Origin: Ligustrum vulgare
Taxonomy: Eukaryota > Streptophyta > Magnoliopsida > Lamiales > Oleaceae
Direction: 5' to 3'
NCBI GenBank assembly: GCA_963555705.1
Contig: OY743181.1
Location: 28,648,513-28,712,512 of the forward strand
Length of the DNA stretch: 64,000 nucleotides
Shown here one piece after another: positions 20,396-30,783 of this stretch. How positions within the stretch are numbered: the first letter of the stretch is position 1; each line of letters opens with the position of its first letter. The translations under genes were made by a program, and so were the position numbers. Below the pieces are notes generated by a model that worked only from the letters and a program-made list of their open reading frames with translations, ran no database searches and was not told the DNA's origin.

Positions 20396-23050
20396 CGTAA
20401 AATCGCTTTTCGTTTTTACTTGCATCTTTAAATTTCACGTAATATTTATGTTAATGTAATTATAAATTATAAATTTGATAATTATTATTATCTATAATTT
20501 GAATTATTTTGCAGTGGAAGGATATGGACGCCGTCTCGATCAAAGTGACAATTAAAAAAGTTTATAAATTGTTTAAATGCAATTCTATGTCTAATTGTTT
20601 ATTTTATTTGTTACTTGCCAAATCTTGTATTAATTGAGTAGTAAGTTGCCTAAATTGCATTAAATCGAAATTGGGAAAAGGTTTAGTGGCACCTTGGGAG
20701 TTACTTGAAAGTTATTAACCAAATTAAGCAAAGAGGAGATTGAGGGACTGATTTGCATATTCTAAAAAGATTAACTTTTAATCCTAACCTAAACCCTTAG
20801 AACTCACCCCCTCTCCTCTCTCATGACCTAGGCTCCCTCACCGGACGTTTGCGCCGTTTCTCTCCTAGTCGTTGGCCACCACCAATGATCGCCGGTCACC
20901 TCTTTCTTCCCAACAGTGAGTTACTAATCTTCCCGTCACTCACACAGTTACACATGTAGCCTTGCACACACAGTTTTTCACACACACATACACGAACTTG
21001 AACACCTGGACACACTCATCAACATGGTAATGTGATTGATATATGTGCATATAAGTTTTGCATTCCCCTTTTTGCATTAAAGTTGAAGGTTAATGCGAAA
21101 TTAATGTGCTTAAGTGACTATTATGTAATTTAACTACGTTGATGCTTTCGTTTCTTTATATAAGTACTTGTTTTTCATTTAAGAAAGTGTTCAAGCATTC
21201 ATACATTTTATGTCATTGTATCAATAAGCATGCATTGTCATTGAAGTTTGAAAATCAAATGTTTTTAAATGAAAAATGTAGAAAAGTGAGTTTTCTCAAA
21301 AGATGTGTATCACATGTTTTAATAAAGAAAATGAGTGTACTTCTATGTCATGAAAGAAGTGAGTTAAAATGGGGCATGGGGGACCGGCGTATCCAAATTA
21401 GGCCGCGTTGTGGAGGAATGTTCAACTGCTTTGAGGTGGGAAAGTGAATGTTAAACCGCTTTGTGGCAGAAATGTGAATATTAAACCGCTTTGAAACAGA
21501 AATGTGAATGTTAATTACTGGTAAATATGATATGGTTCCAAATAAGAATTGCCAACTTCTCTTTGATTGACTAGAAGATACACCAAGTGAGCTCACGAAA
21601 GTAATGAAATGAAGTTTTGAAACATCAAGGTGAAAGTTCAGAAAGTTTGAAAGTTTTGAAAGGTTAAATTGAATGGGGATACATATTTCAAAGTGTTTAA
21701 AACATTACATGTCATGAGCATGCATCATGCACATAAGTTTACTTACTGAACTTTAGCTCACCCCAATCCCTTCCCAACTTTCAGACGATGAAAGCTAGAT
21801 ATACGAGGAGAGCATTTGGTGGCAGACTCAAACAGTACCCGCTGTCATTCTTTTTAAATAAAGTTAAATTATAATTTATTTAAGTTTTCATTAATTATAT
21901 CTTATTCATTCATTATTGATAATTATTTGGTTGGATTAGCTTTGAATAAGTAACGGTATTGTATTAGCGATTAAACTACCTCTTAATTCATTTGTTAAAG
22001 TTTATTGGTTTGGTATTATTATGTTGAGGAGTTTGGGATTGATTGAAATATTTTTGGTGATGTTGGATATTGAATGAATTAAGATTTATATTTTTAATGG
22101 TGGTGATATCCCTCTACATGTTGGTTAAGTCTGATGCGTGTCGTAATGCACCAAAATAATAATTAAATTCCTTGTTCACTATTACTAAGAATATAGCAGT
22201 GGAAGCAAGGGTCGATCCCACGAGGAACGGGAACTAATTTAATGCCATGTCAATTAGAATTATAAGGGGGGTTTTTGAGTTGAAAATTGCAATTAATCTA
22301 AATGATCAAATAAAGATGTAAAATAGCTGGAATAAAAATCAATTAATAAGAAATCCTAGTTCTCAGGTTCGGTTGTGCCCTATCATAATATTGTCATTCC
22401 CCAAGCAACGCATGTACTATTTCTTTTGTTTTATTTATCACCCGGAATGATCAAAAAGCTCTAATTAATCCAATTCTTCCTTAATAATAATCAATTAGAA
22501 TTAGTTCTCCAATCAATTTAGAGTGAATGAACAACCTAGAATAAGCTCCCTAGATTTAATTCATTAACTATGTGAAAACAAGAAGAATTAGGTGAACTAA
22601 ATTATCAATTTCATATGCTCGAATTGATTAATCTAGATTGGATTTTCATATGGAAATATAAAATTACCAATTGCTACTATGATTTGGATAACAAGACAAA
22701 TACGAATCCAATTACCCAAATTAGCAAACATCAACACAATAATTAAAAGACAAGGCCTTAATCAATTAATAAATTGTCTTGACGAAATTAATGTTCATGA
22801 AAAATCCAATAAATAAAACATTAGAAACAAGAACTACGTTACGAGTTTAAGGAATGAATAATAAAATAATATGAACACAACGTCCCCCTTGAACTAGGTT
22901 GAGAAGACTAGCCACGCATTGCCATGAAGAATTCCCCAAAAATATTGTCTTGATTCACCTTGATTTTGCCTCGGATTTCTTCTTTTCAAACCTTGATATT
23001 GGTGGCTTTTAAAAATAATAATATCTCCCTTTTCTTGTCATGAACTTCCC

Positions 23051-23058
23051 TATTTATA
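23051..23058 (-). promoter_or_regulatory. TATA box in solo LTR I
   Basis: TATAAATA on the minus strand, about 90 bp downstream (in LTR sense) of the palindrome cluster. Confidence 0.55.
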
Positions 23059-23144
23059 ACTTCAATTTTCGTGCCCTAGCTTTGGCCTCAAGAAATCCCA
23101 AATTATGGAAAGAATTGAAATAAGGAAATTCTTGACGGAAAGAT

Positions 23145-23378
23145 TTACGGCCGTAATTTTCCATTTACGGCCGTAATTGAGTTTCTGCGTATTTTCCAAA
23201 GTTGACATTACGGCCGTGACATATCCATTTACGGTCGTGACTAAGTCTCTGCTGATTTCTTTCTTTTAGATGGTTACGGTCGTAACTTTACCTTTACGGC
23301 CGTAACTAAGTCTCTGCTTAATTTCACTTTGCTTCACGACACTTTCACGGCCGTAACCTTATTTTCTTACGGCCGTAA
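23145..23378. repeat. Four paired ACGGCCGT palindromes in LTR I
   Basis: TTACGGCCGTAA or near matches begin at 23145, 23165, 23208, 23229, 23274, 23294, 23345 and 23367. They form four pairs with 20-22 bp start-to-start spacing, repeated every 63-71 bp with a shared linker containing AAGTCTCTGCT. Five of the eight copies are or nearly are perfect 12-bp palindromes. Confidence 0.9.
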
Positions 23379-23585
23379 CTTTATTTGCATGAAAGTCCCC
23401 AAACTTCAGTTTTGAGTGCATTTTGATCCTTTTTTCTTCTTTTCTCTTCTTTTATGATCCTATGCAATATAAAACATAAAATGCATTAATAATACTTAAA
23501 TAGAATCACATTATTGCTTATTTAAGGATATAAGTGCATCAAATAAACGTTAATATAACACTTATCAAAGTCCAATTACAGGTAC

Positions 23586-23765
23586 CACACGAGTACTAAT
23601 GTTCCCCATAGGATGAACCATGTAGTCTATTAAAGGATGCCCCCCATGATTTTGTTGTTGTTCAACAATAGCTGCAACAGATTATTCGGATTTATAGAAT
23701 TGTTTGGATCTCTGTTGACTTCCATTTGAAGACCTATTTGTTAAGCTGCTTCCAACTATTGCCCG
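23586..23765 (-). pseudogene. Element H gag N-terminal segment
   Basis: On the minus strand a frame reads IVEQQQNHGGHPLIDYMVHPMGN and then STRVV, which continues in frame across solo LTR D1 into PSKIPANNYE at 20390. It is the variable N-terminal part of Athila/Tat gag. The true start codon could not be fixed because of stops. Confidence 0.7.
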
Positions 23766-23913
23766 GGCCTTTGTCGAAAAGTGCGTTTGATTTCTGAATC
23801 AAAAGAAAACAAATCACAACATTTAGACCCTCTTAACATCAACTAAATAAAATAAATAAAAATAAAAATTCAAACTAAAGTAAGAACTAAATTGTATTGA
23901 TAATAATATATAA

Positions 23914-23936
23914 CAATGCTGGGCAATGGTGTAAAA
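23914..23936 (-). promoter_or_regulatory. Degenerate primer binding site of element H
   Basis: The minus strand reads TTTACACCATTGCCCAGCATT, resembling the TGGCGCCGTTGCCGGGGA primer site common in Athila/Tat elements and lying next to the H LTR. Several mismatches make this tentative. Confidence 0.35.
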
Positions 23937-23939
23937 ACT

Positions 23940-24411
23940 TGATCATATTATTTTGCAACGCAAAATATGCCTGCAAGTGTACTGATTATGAAAAATAATA
24001 AAGTGGACCTAAGAGTTTGAATTATCATTCCCACTAGGATTGCTATTAATTATTGAAATTGTGACTTCCAAACTTTATTTGAACAACTGAAAGTATTTTG
24101 TATAAAAACTAAACTAAGGATTATGCTGAAAAAATAAATTGCGAAATTGTTTTATTTTTAAAAATAATTGTAAAACAGTTAGGATTCACAATTTCAACAA
24201 GCCAATAAAATTAAATCAAACTCCAGTTTTATTTCCTAAAAATGCATTCAGTCGAATTCACTCATGTATATTGAAATTCCCCTCTCGAGTTTAAATCAAT
24301 TCTACCTAAATAAATCAATCGTGTATCTCTACAGAGAGCCTGAATTATTCCACACGACCGCTATAATAACAAAATTATATCTCTATCTATAGTCTAATAA
24401 CTCGCCACTGC
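23940..24411 (-). repeat. Truncated 5' LTR of element H
   Basis: From GCAAGTGTACTGATTATG through AATAAAGTGGACCTAAGAG, TGCTATTAATTA, CTCTCGAGTTTAAAT and CACACGACCGC the sequence parallels solo LTR J (14990-15470) with moderate divergence. Similarity stops near 24411, so the U3 part is missing. Confidence 0.7.
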
Positions 24412-24980
24412 ACTCCTCAAACGCCACAATTCAACCAAAACCAAAACCTGAACCCCAATCACAGCTTCTGCCTATCCAAATCTTTACCAAAATCGAGCAA
24501 AACTCAAACCAAGCACCACCATCACCCAAACCACCAACTGTCACCACTCAAACCAACCCACTGAACTCTTCGACTTCAACACCATGCAACTCGTCACCTC
24601 CATATCATTGCCAATGGACCGCCACACAGAACCCGCAACCATCACTGCCCAATCCAAATCTCCATCCAAAAAGCAAATCCAAACGCAAGCTAAAACCAAA
24701 AATAAATTAACCCAAGCACTTTCCTCGAACCCCAATCCGTTCGAACGGAGTCTTGCCGTAATCGTAGCCCCCAAAAATCTCAAAGCCATGCCTTAGTTCC
24801 TTGCACTAAATAGTTCAAAATCTTCTTCCTTTCACACCCCCTTTTCACCCCCACACTGCTCGCCACCATTCGGTGGCAGTGTTTCACCGAAAAACCGTCG
24901 GCAATGGTGCTGGAATGTGAGGGGTAATGACCGTCGCTCCCTCTCTTTTCTTTCTTTGATTTGTTGAATCAGAGGGACGA
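24412..24980. other. C-rich unassigned segment
   Basis: The plus strand is very rich in C and A up to about 24850, then mixed. Frames on both strands (24541-24796) look like by-products of this composition. Its tone resembles, in opposite orientation, the GC-rich part of LTR G (61790-62300), so it may be an old LTR fragment of a related family. Nothing firmer can be said. Confidence 0.4.
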
Positions 24981-24989
24981 TATATATTT

Positions 24990-25037
24990 AGATTAAGGTA
25001 CTTGAACAACAAATAGAAAACAACATTGTGGACAACA
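24990..25037 (+). repeat. Left inverted repeat of the Mutator-like element
   Basis: The 48-bp segment contains TACTTGAACAACAAATAG and CAACATTGTGGACAACA and is the reverse complement of 31815-31862 with three mismatches. Confidence 0.88.
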
Positions 25038-25534
25038 ATCAAAATATCGCGATAAAATGAAGTATCTGACGAGAAAATGAAATTAAAACAAATCGAAGAC
25101 TCCAGCTTGCTATTTTCATTTCCCCTGTCCAAAAAATTTAGTGAGCACAAATAACTCACCTTCCTTCCGTCTCTAACTTCAGCTGTCTTCCATTTCGACG
25201 ACCATGTACGATGAACGACAAACACCGGCGGTGAGCTCTTAACCCATTGTTTCCATTCCAGTACTGTGATGTTTTTTTTTTATTTTCCCCGATGGAAGAT
25301 TCCCGTTTGTGACCCTTTCCAACGGGAGATCACGTATCCGGCGAAGCACTCCGGAAACCCCCCACATTTGGTAAGATTGTCGACTCCATTTCACAATACA
25401 AACTAAATATCAACGTATAATATTAGCAAAAGTTCATAAAATTTCAGCCACCATGTTTGTTGGGGAGCTTCTGTCCATACGATTTTGAGGTGCATAAATT
25501 ACCTATGATCTGCTTTGAACCATATTATTTGTGC

Positions 25535-25742
25535 AGGAAGCCAATCGATGGATTCCATTGAGCATAATGAAATTGTTGAAGATGTTGATATTGTAAATGC
25601 AGTGGAGTTGGAGACTTGTGTTGAGGTAACTGATGAGGAAAAAACTGAGGGCAGTGATATGGTGCGAAAGGTTGGCATGAAATTTTCTAATGCTGATGAG
25701 GCTTTTGAGTTCTATAAGAAATATGCCTTTAGTGTGGGTTTC
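25535..25742 (+). pseudogene. FAR1-like gene, 5' coding piece
   Basis: This is the N-terminal piece before solo LTR D2. A likely 5'-untranslated exon ends near 25369 at TTG/GTAAGA and an intron would end at the CAG of 25532-25534, a structure common for FRS genes. The splice sites are inferred from consensus only. Confidence 0.6.
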
Positions 25743-28700
25743 TGTAATACCACTTTTTCGTTTTACGTGCTTTCTTGAATACCACCCAATTGTCATGATG
25801 AATAATTTATTTGACAATTATTATTGATAATAAGTTGAATTATTTTGCAGTGGAAGGACTTGGACGCCGTCTCGATCAATGTGCCAATTAAGATATTTAT
25901 AAATTGTTTACGTACAATTTCGTGTCTAATTGTTTATTTTAATTTTTACTTACCATTTCTATTTTTATTGAGTAGTAAGTTGCCTAAATTGCATTAAATT
26001 GAAGTTGAGAAAAGTTTGGTGACACTTTGGAATTTTATTTGAGGGTCGTGGACTTAAATCACCAATTTATGAGAGCCGAGGGACTAAATTGCAAATTACC
26101 CAAACTTAAACAATTAAACCTAACCCTCATTCCTCTCTCTCTCACCTGCTCTCCCTCATCTCGCTCTCTCAGCCTCACTCTCACTCTCTCGCTCTCTTGG
26201 TCTCACCTGTCTCTCCCTCGCCTCACGCCCGAATCAGCGCTGGCGACACGAACCAGCGCAGGCGACGCCGACAACCACCCCACCATTGGTAAAAGCCCTC
26301 TCTTCTCCTTCCCTTTTCTGTACACACACTGACTCAGACGCTCACACACCATGCGACACAACACACGCACACAACTCACACCTGAAAATTTATTATGTGT
26401 ACATATATGGAATCTTATGTATATATTTATGTATGTGAATGATCCTATGTATAAATTTCAAATTTATGGATTTCAGATTTCGATAATGAAAGATTTACAT
26501 ATATAAATTTCAGATTATATATATATATATTACGATCCAAAGTTTTAGTTAAAGTTTCAGATTTTGATTTTTGTTTAGATTTTTAAATCATAGATTGTCA
26601 AATTGAGAATTTGGTTTGGAACCTTGATGAGTTATTGAAATTTTAATTGTAATTGTATAACGTTAAAGCTGTGAAAATTTGAAGTTTAGTTAACGACCTT
26701 GTGGTAAAGTTTGTAATAATTAGTTATTTTTAGAAGTGTGAACTTGTTAGAATCACGATTAAGTAATTTTGTAAAGTTATGGAATTTTGAGTTTGAGTTT
26801 GAACTTAAAAGATGGGAAGACCTTCTAATGTGCTTTGAGATTCATTCCTTGTCTTGCATATGGGTTTTATGTGTTTTGGTCATATCCTAAGGTCACACTT
26901 AGGTTAATTTGAGATTTTGATCTCGATTGGGCGTTTTGTTACTATTAAAAAGGATAAAGTGACTTTGTAATGTTCAGTGAAATTTTATTGTTTGTTTTGA
27001 ATATGGTATGTTTGGGATTGGTTGGCATTAAAAAGAATTTCCAATGTGTTTGTGAACTGAGAGTCATATTTATTGAAGTATGTGAATATTTCATATTTGA
27101 TGGGATTATGAATGAATTAATTGTTTAGTAATGGTTGAGTTATGATATGAAATTTGGGTTTATAAATTATTTGCAGATTTCAAATTTTAGCAATGTTAAA
27201 TTTAATATCGATCCATAATGGTAAATCTTCAGTTTACAACCATATTTCCGAAATTTTCTACTATGAATAATTAGAATTTTAATTGAGAAATTTTGTAAAG
27301 TTAGGTAATGTAATTTTGAATTTTAGTTTGAACTAAAAGATGAGTAAAACCTTTCTATTGTGTATTGAATTGATTGTTCATTTCGAATATGGTGTTAAAT
27401 GTGTTAGACATGGCTTAAGGTTCCGTTTGGTCTGAATTATATATTAAATTGAAGTTTTAACCTTGGTTAGGAGTTTAAATTTTGGTTTCGAACTAAAGGT
27501 TGTACTGTATGAATGGATGAAAATAATTAGGAGAATTGGTACATTGACGTCACGGGCATCTGGGACTCTTTCACTTGAAAATCAAGATAACGGTAACTAC
27601 TAAGGACGTCAGGTAAGTAAACTTCCCCCTATTTTCATAGAAGTTGAATGTAAATGTGAAATGTGTAAATGACTGTCTTGCAACTTACTTGCTTTGATAA
27701 ATTTCATTTATTTTATGAAAGTATATGTTATTGAGAAGAATGTTCAAGCATGCACATTATCATGTCATTGCATCATCAAGCATGCATTGGCATCGAAATT
27801 GGGAAGTCAAATGTTTTTAAATGAAAGAAATGTGTCAAGGTGCAAGTTTGTTCAAAACTTATGTATCCCATGTTTTTAAGAAAAGAATGGGTGTACTTCT
27901 AGTTCATGAAAGATGCGAGTGGGAAATGGGGCGCGAGGGACCGGCGTACCCGAATTAAGTCGCTTTGCGACGGAATGTTCAACCGTTTTACGGTGGACTG
28001 TTAAACCGCTTTGCGGTGAAATGAAGTGAATGAGCCGCTTTGTGGTGGAATGAAATGAATGAGCCGCTTTGCGGTGGAATGAAGTGAATGAGCCACTTTG
28101 CGGTGGAATGAAGTGAATGAGCCGCTTTGCGGTGGAAATGTGAAAGTTAATCTAGTTCCAAATAAGAATTGCCCACTATTATCTAATTGACTAGAAGATA
28201 CACCAAGTGAGCTCACGATGGAAATGAAGTGAAAGTTGTGAAATGAAATGAAAGTTTGAAAAGTTTGAAAGTTTTGGAAAGTAAAGTAAATGGGGATACA
28301 TATATGAAATTTTTAAAGCATTCATGTCATAAGCATGCATTTCATGCATAGAGTTTACTTACTGAGCTTTAGCTCACCCCAATCTCTCCCCAACATTTCA
28401 GGTGATGAAGTTAGGTGATCCGAGGAGAGCACTCGGCAGCTGACTCAGGCTATACCCACTTCAACCCTTTTTAAATAAAGTTAAATTAGAATTTATTTCA
28501 ATTTCTCATTATTTATTCTTTAATTCATGTATTATTGAGGTTAAATTACCTCTTATTTCATTTTCTAAAGTTTATTTACTTAGAATTATATTGTTGAGGA
28601 GTTTGGGACTTATCGTAATGGTTTGGATGATGTTTGGGATTGAATGAGTTGCGATGTGTATTTTAAAAATGGTTTTGATGTCCCTCTATAGGTTGGCTAT

Positions 28701-28851
28701 GTCCAATTTACTGAGGAGACTCTGTCGAAATCTTTGTAAAATTTCATAATAGAAAATGAGAATGTTGAGGTTTTAAATGATTTCTTTTTCGTAATTAAGT
28801 AAAGAAAAGTTAACATGCCTAGGTTTAAGATTTTGAACTTGGGGTGTTACA
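25743..28851 (+). repeat. Solo LTR D2 inside the FAR1-like gene
   Basis: TGTAATACC...GGGGTGTTACA, 3109 bp, with perfect TSDs GTTTC (25738-25742 and 28852-28856). Landmarks shared with D1 and D3 are TTTTGCAGTGGAAG (25846), a CT-rich block (26130-26225), CAGGTAAGTAAACTTCCCC (27610), a hairpin minisatellite with ACCGCTTTGCGGT cores (27960-28135) and GAGCTTTAGCTCACCCC (28364). There is no interior, so it is a solo LTR. Frames inside it look non-coding. Confidence 0.95.
27960..28135 (+). repeat. Hairpin minisatellite in D2
   Basis: About six imperfect units, spaced about 32-34 bp where regular, each carry a CCGCTTTGCGG-type inverted repeat. It is the counterpart of the 50-bp array in D3 but with different unit length and linker (GAATGAAGTGAATGAG). 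Confidence 0.85.
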
Positions 28852-28856
28852 GTTTC

Positions 28857-30234
28857 CCTATAAAAATAAGAATGTCGAGGAAGAGTGATGATGTGGAGTT
28901 GAGATACATTGTATTTGCCTGTTGTCGAGAAGGCAATAGAAGTATTAAATCAAAGAAAACATTAAAACCTCGTCCGACCATACAGATGGGATGTTCTGCT
29001 AGAATGGCTGCCTCTCTAGATGCTTTAGGAACATGGCATGTGAGTAAGGTCCATTTGGAGCATAATCATAAAACCAGTCCTTCAAAATCACGCTTGTATA
29101 GATTTAACCGTCAGTTGAGTGAACAAGTGAAAAGAAAACTTAAAGTAAACGAAGTTGCCGGAATTCCATTACACAAAATTTTTAATTCATCCGTGGTCGA
29201 AGTAGGAGGTTATGAGCATCTAACTTATGCTGAAAAAGATTGTCGTAACTAAGTTGTCTGGTTTGTACACGGAAAGAGCGCGATGGGTGCCTTGTTATTT
29301 GAAAACTAGGTTTTGGGCAGGTATGTCGACAACACAACGTAGTGAGAGCATTAATGCATTCTTTGATGGATTTGTACATTCAAAAACTTCCTTAAAACAA
29401 TTCGTCGAACAATATTAGTTGGCTTTGAGATCCAAAGTGGAGAAGGAGTTCCAAGCTGATTTTAAGTCTTACTTACAGATGATTCCTTGTGCTACAATGT
29501 TTGAGCTCGAAAAGAAATTCCAGGCGGTATATACATTAGCTAAATTCAAGGAATTTCAAGAAGAGTTGACAGGAAAAATGTATTGTGACTTGACATCTGT
29601 TGAAGAGGCATTTAATGGAACTTAGTATGAGGTTCAGGAGGACCTAATAGTGAACCAACACCATAAGAGGAAGACATTCGTGGTGACTTTTTGAAGAGAT
29701 GAATTTGTTATTGGGTGTACTTGTCATTTGTTTGAGTTTAGGGGGATTGTCTGTAGACATTGTCTGTCAGTTTTAATTTGTAACCGTGTGCAAATGCTTC
29801 CCGATTCATATGTCTTAAGGAGATGGCGAAGAGATGTTCAGCGAGGGTACTCAAGGGTGAAAACTAATTATGCTGGTTTGGTGAGCACACTGGAGCAACA
29901 ACGATATGATCATTTGTACTTAACATTCGTAAATCTAGGAAACATTGTGGTTGATGATGAGGTAAGTTATAAAGAGTTGGTGGAATGGCTCGAAAATAAA
30001 TTGAGAGATCAAACACCAGGGCCTCATGCGGCTAGTAATAAACAACTTACCAATACAAGGCCTGAAACTGATAATTCACTGAAGCCAGCTATCTTGGATC
30101 CAAATACATCAAAAAGAAAGGGAGCGCCGCGAAAACTGCGCAAAAAAGGGCCGTTGGAGACCACCAAGAAAGGCAAGGTATTATCGAGTTTTCTTGCATT
30201 TTGTAAACATCATAAAGCATTTATAGAATCTTAA
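28857..30234 (+). pseudogene. FAR1-like gene, 3' coding piece (FAR1 domain end, SWIM finger, basic tail)
   Basis: Four open blocks follow one another: to 29252 (rest of the FAR1 domain), about 29254-29415 (STTQRSESINAFFDGF...LKQFVEQY), 29419-29622 (LRSKVEKEFQADFKSYLQMIPC...) and about 29690-30234 (SWIM finger and C-terminus, ending in AFCKHHKAFIES). The order is that of full-length FRS proteins except for the missing transposase core between blocks one and two. In-frame stops separate the later blocks. Confidence 0.9.
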
Positions 30235-30435
30235 TTCACTATGATTTTTGCAAGTACTATCAGTTTGACAATCCATTTTGAAATACGTAAAAAATTGCAA
30301 CATTGAAGAGAAGAATATAGACATAAGCAAATATTTTCAGTACTATTACACATATGGTCATCATAGGTAATTGTTCAACAATATTCAATTACATTACATA
30401 AACATACATACTAAAACTATTCGACAGATGAAGAT

Positions 30436-30783
30436 TCAAGCAAATTCGTCCACCTTCCCTTTGCCCTTGCGAAAGGTTGCGTTCAAGGATACCTCAACGT
30501 CTTTTTCGTCCGCAATTCGGGCTGCGGTGTTGAAAATGTGCGACAATTCTTCAATTTCATGACTTTTCCCAGCCTTTGTCGTGCCTCTTGCTTTTGACTT
30601 GAAAACATCATCCCACTCGAAATACTTGCATCCTTGCACGGTGCATGAGTGAAAGAGCTTTCCCATGCTTTCTTCAACGTTAACTAACTTCACCAACTTC
30701 AATAAGCCCTTCCCCCATTTCGGGCACTTTCGTTTCAACGGGCAGTCCCACAGGACGTGGCCAACACGTCGACAGCCTCAACA
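30436..30783 (-). pseudogene. CCHC zinc-knuckle plus GRF zinc-finger gene remnant
   Basis: On the minus strand from 30783 the frame reads C-stop-GCRRVGHVLWDC, a CCHC knuckle whose second residue is a TGA, then CPKWGKGLLKLV and FHSCTVQGCKYFEWDDV. The latter fits the GRF zinc finger (CxxCG..., F..C...GC.FFEW), in which the second cysteine is here Trp. A basic and acidic tail follows to the stop at 30436. GRF fingers bind nucleic acid in several plant and animal proteins. No ATG was found in this exon; a 5' exon and an acceptor such as TTCAACAG near 30840 are possible. It lies convergent to the FAR1-like gene inside the same inverted repeats. Confidence 0.7.

Larger units (their letters stand above)
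22132..23567 (-). repeat. Solo LTR I (Athila/Tat-like) nested in D1
   Basis: TGATGCGTG...ACACTTATCA, 1436 bp, between perfect TSDs AAGTC (22127-22131 and 23568-23572). On its own minus strand it begins TGATAAGTG, as J does. It has a TATA box (TATAAATA, 23051-23058) and, upstream of that on the minus strand, eight copies of a palindrome TTACGGCCGTAA or close variants (23145-23378). There is no interior, hence a solo LTR. It belongs to a different family from J. Confidence 0.93.
20396..23580 (+). repeat. Solo LTR D1 with solo LTR I nested inside
   Basis: The sequence aligns to the D-family LTRs D2 and D3: a start like GTAAGACCGCTTTTC, a TTTTGCAGTGGAAG block, a CT-rich block, a short hairpin minisatellite (about 21403-21513) and CTTTAGCTCACCCC. 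The first base of the expected TG is C. Perfect TSDs GGTAC stand at 20391-20395 and 23581-23585. The last part between GTCCAATT and the terminal TTACA is missing compared with D2, so D1 has an internal deletion near its 3' end. Without I it is about 1.75 kb against 3.1 kb for D2. Confidence 0.88.
14796..24411 (-). mobile_element. Element H: decayed Athila/Tat-like Ty3 element, with nested insertions
   Basis: On the minus strand, from right to left, there are an LTR fragment (23940-24411), a degenerate primer site, gag and protease, with many stops. The gag shows the Athila/Tat pattern WKNHPNFSW and the protease the DLGAS active site typical of that lineage. Inserted in it are solo LTR D1 (with solo LTR I inside it), a hAT-type MITE and solo LTR J. 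No RT or integrase is seen. The left limit is not defined by a boundary motif. Confidence 0.75.
25548..30234 (+). pseudogene. FAR1/FRS-like gene, broken: solo LTR inside and catalytic core deleted
   Basis: FAR1/FRS proteins are DNA-binding factors derived from Mutator transposases. From an ATG at 25548, just after a splice-acceptor-like TGTGCAG at 25528-25534, the frame gives an acidic N-terminus and FSNADEAFEFYKKYAFSVGF, the start of the FAR1 DNA-binding domain. Solo LTR D2 (25743-28851, TSD GTTTC) interrupts it; the frame resumes exactly at 28857 with PIKIRMSRKSDD and runs through the zinc-binding C...HLEHNHKTSP to CRN at 29249. The MULE transposase domain (DDE core, about 250 residues) is absent: the next codons encode KLSGLYTERARWVPCYLK, normally far downstream. 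The SWIM zinc finger CTCHLFEFRGIVCRHC is intact near 29717-29764, as is the basic tail KRKGAPRKLRKKGPLE. Stops at about 29416, 29623 and 29691 complete the loss of function. Confidence 0.9.

Noticed and set aside
24541..24796. Opposed frames in the C-rich segment before the Mutator-like element
   Set aside because: Biased composition explains both; no recognisable domain and no conserved start.
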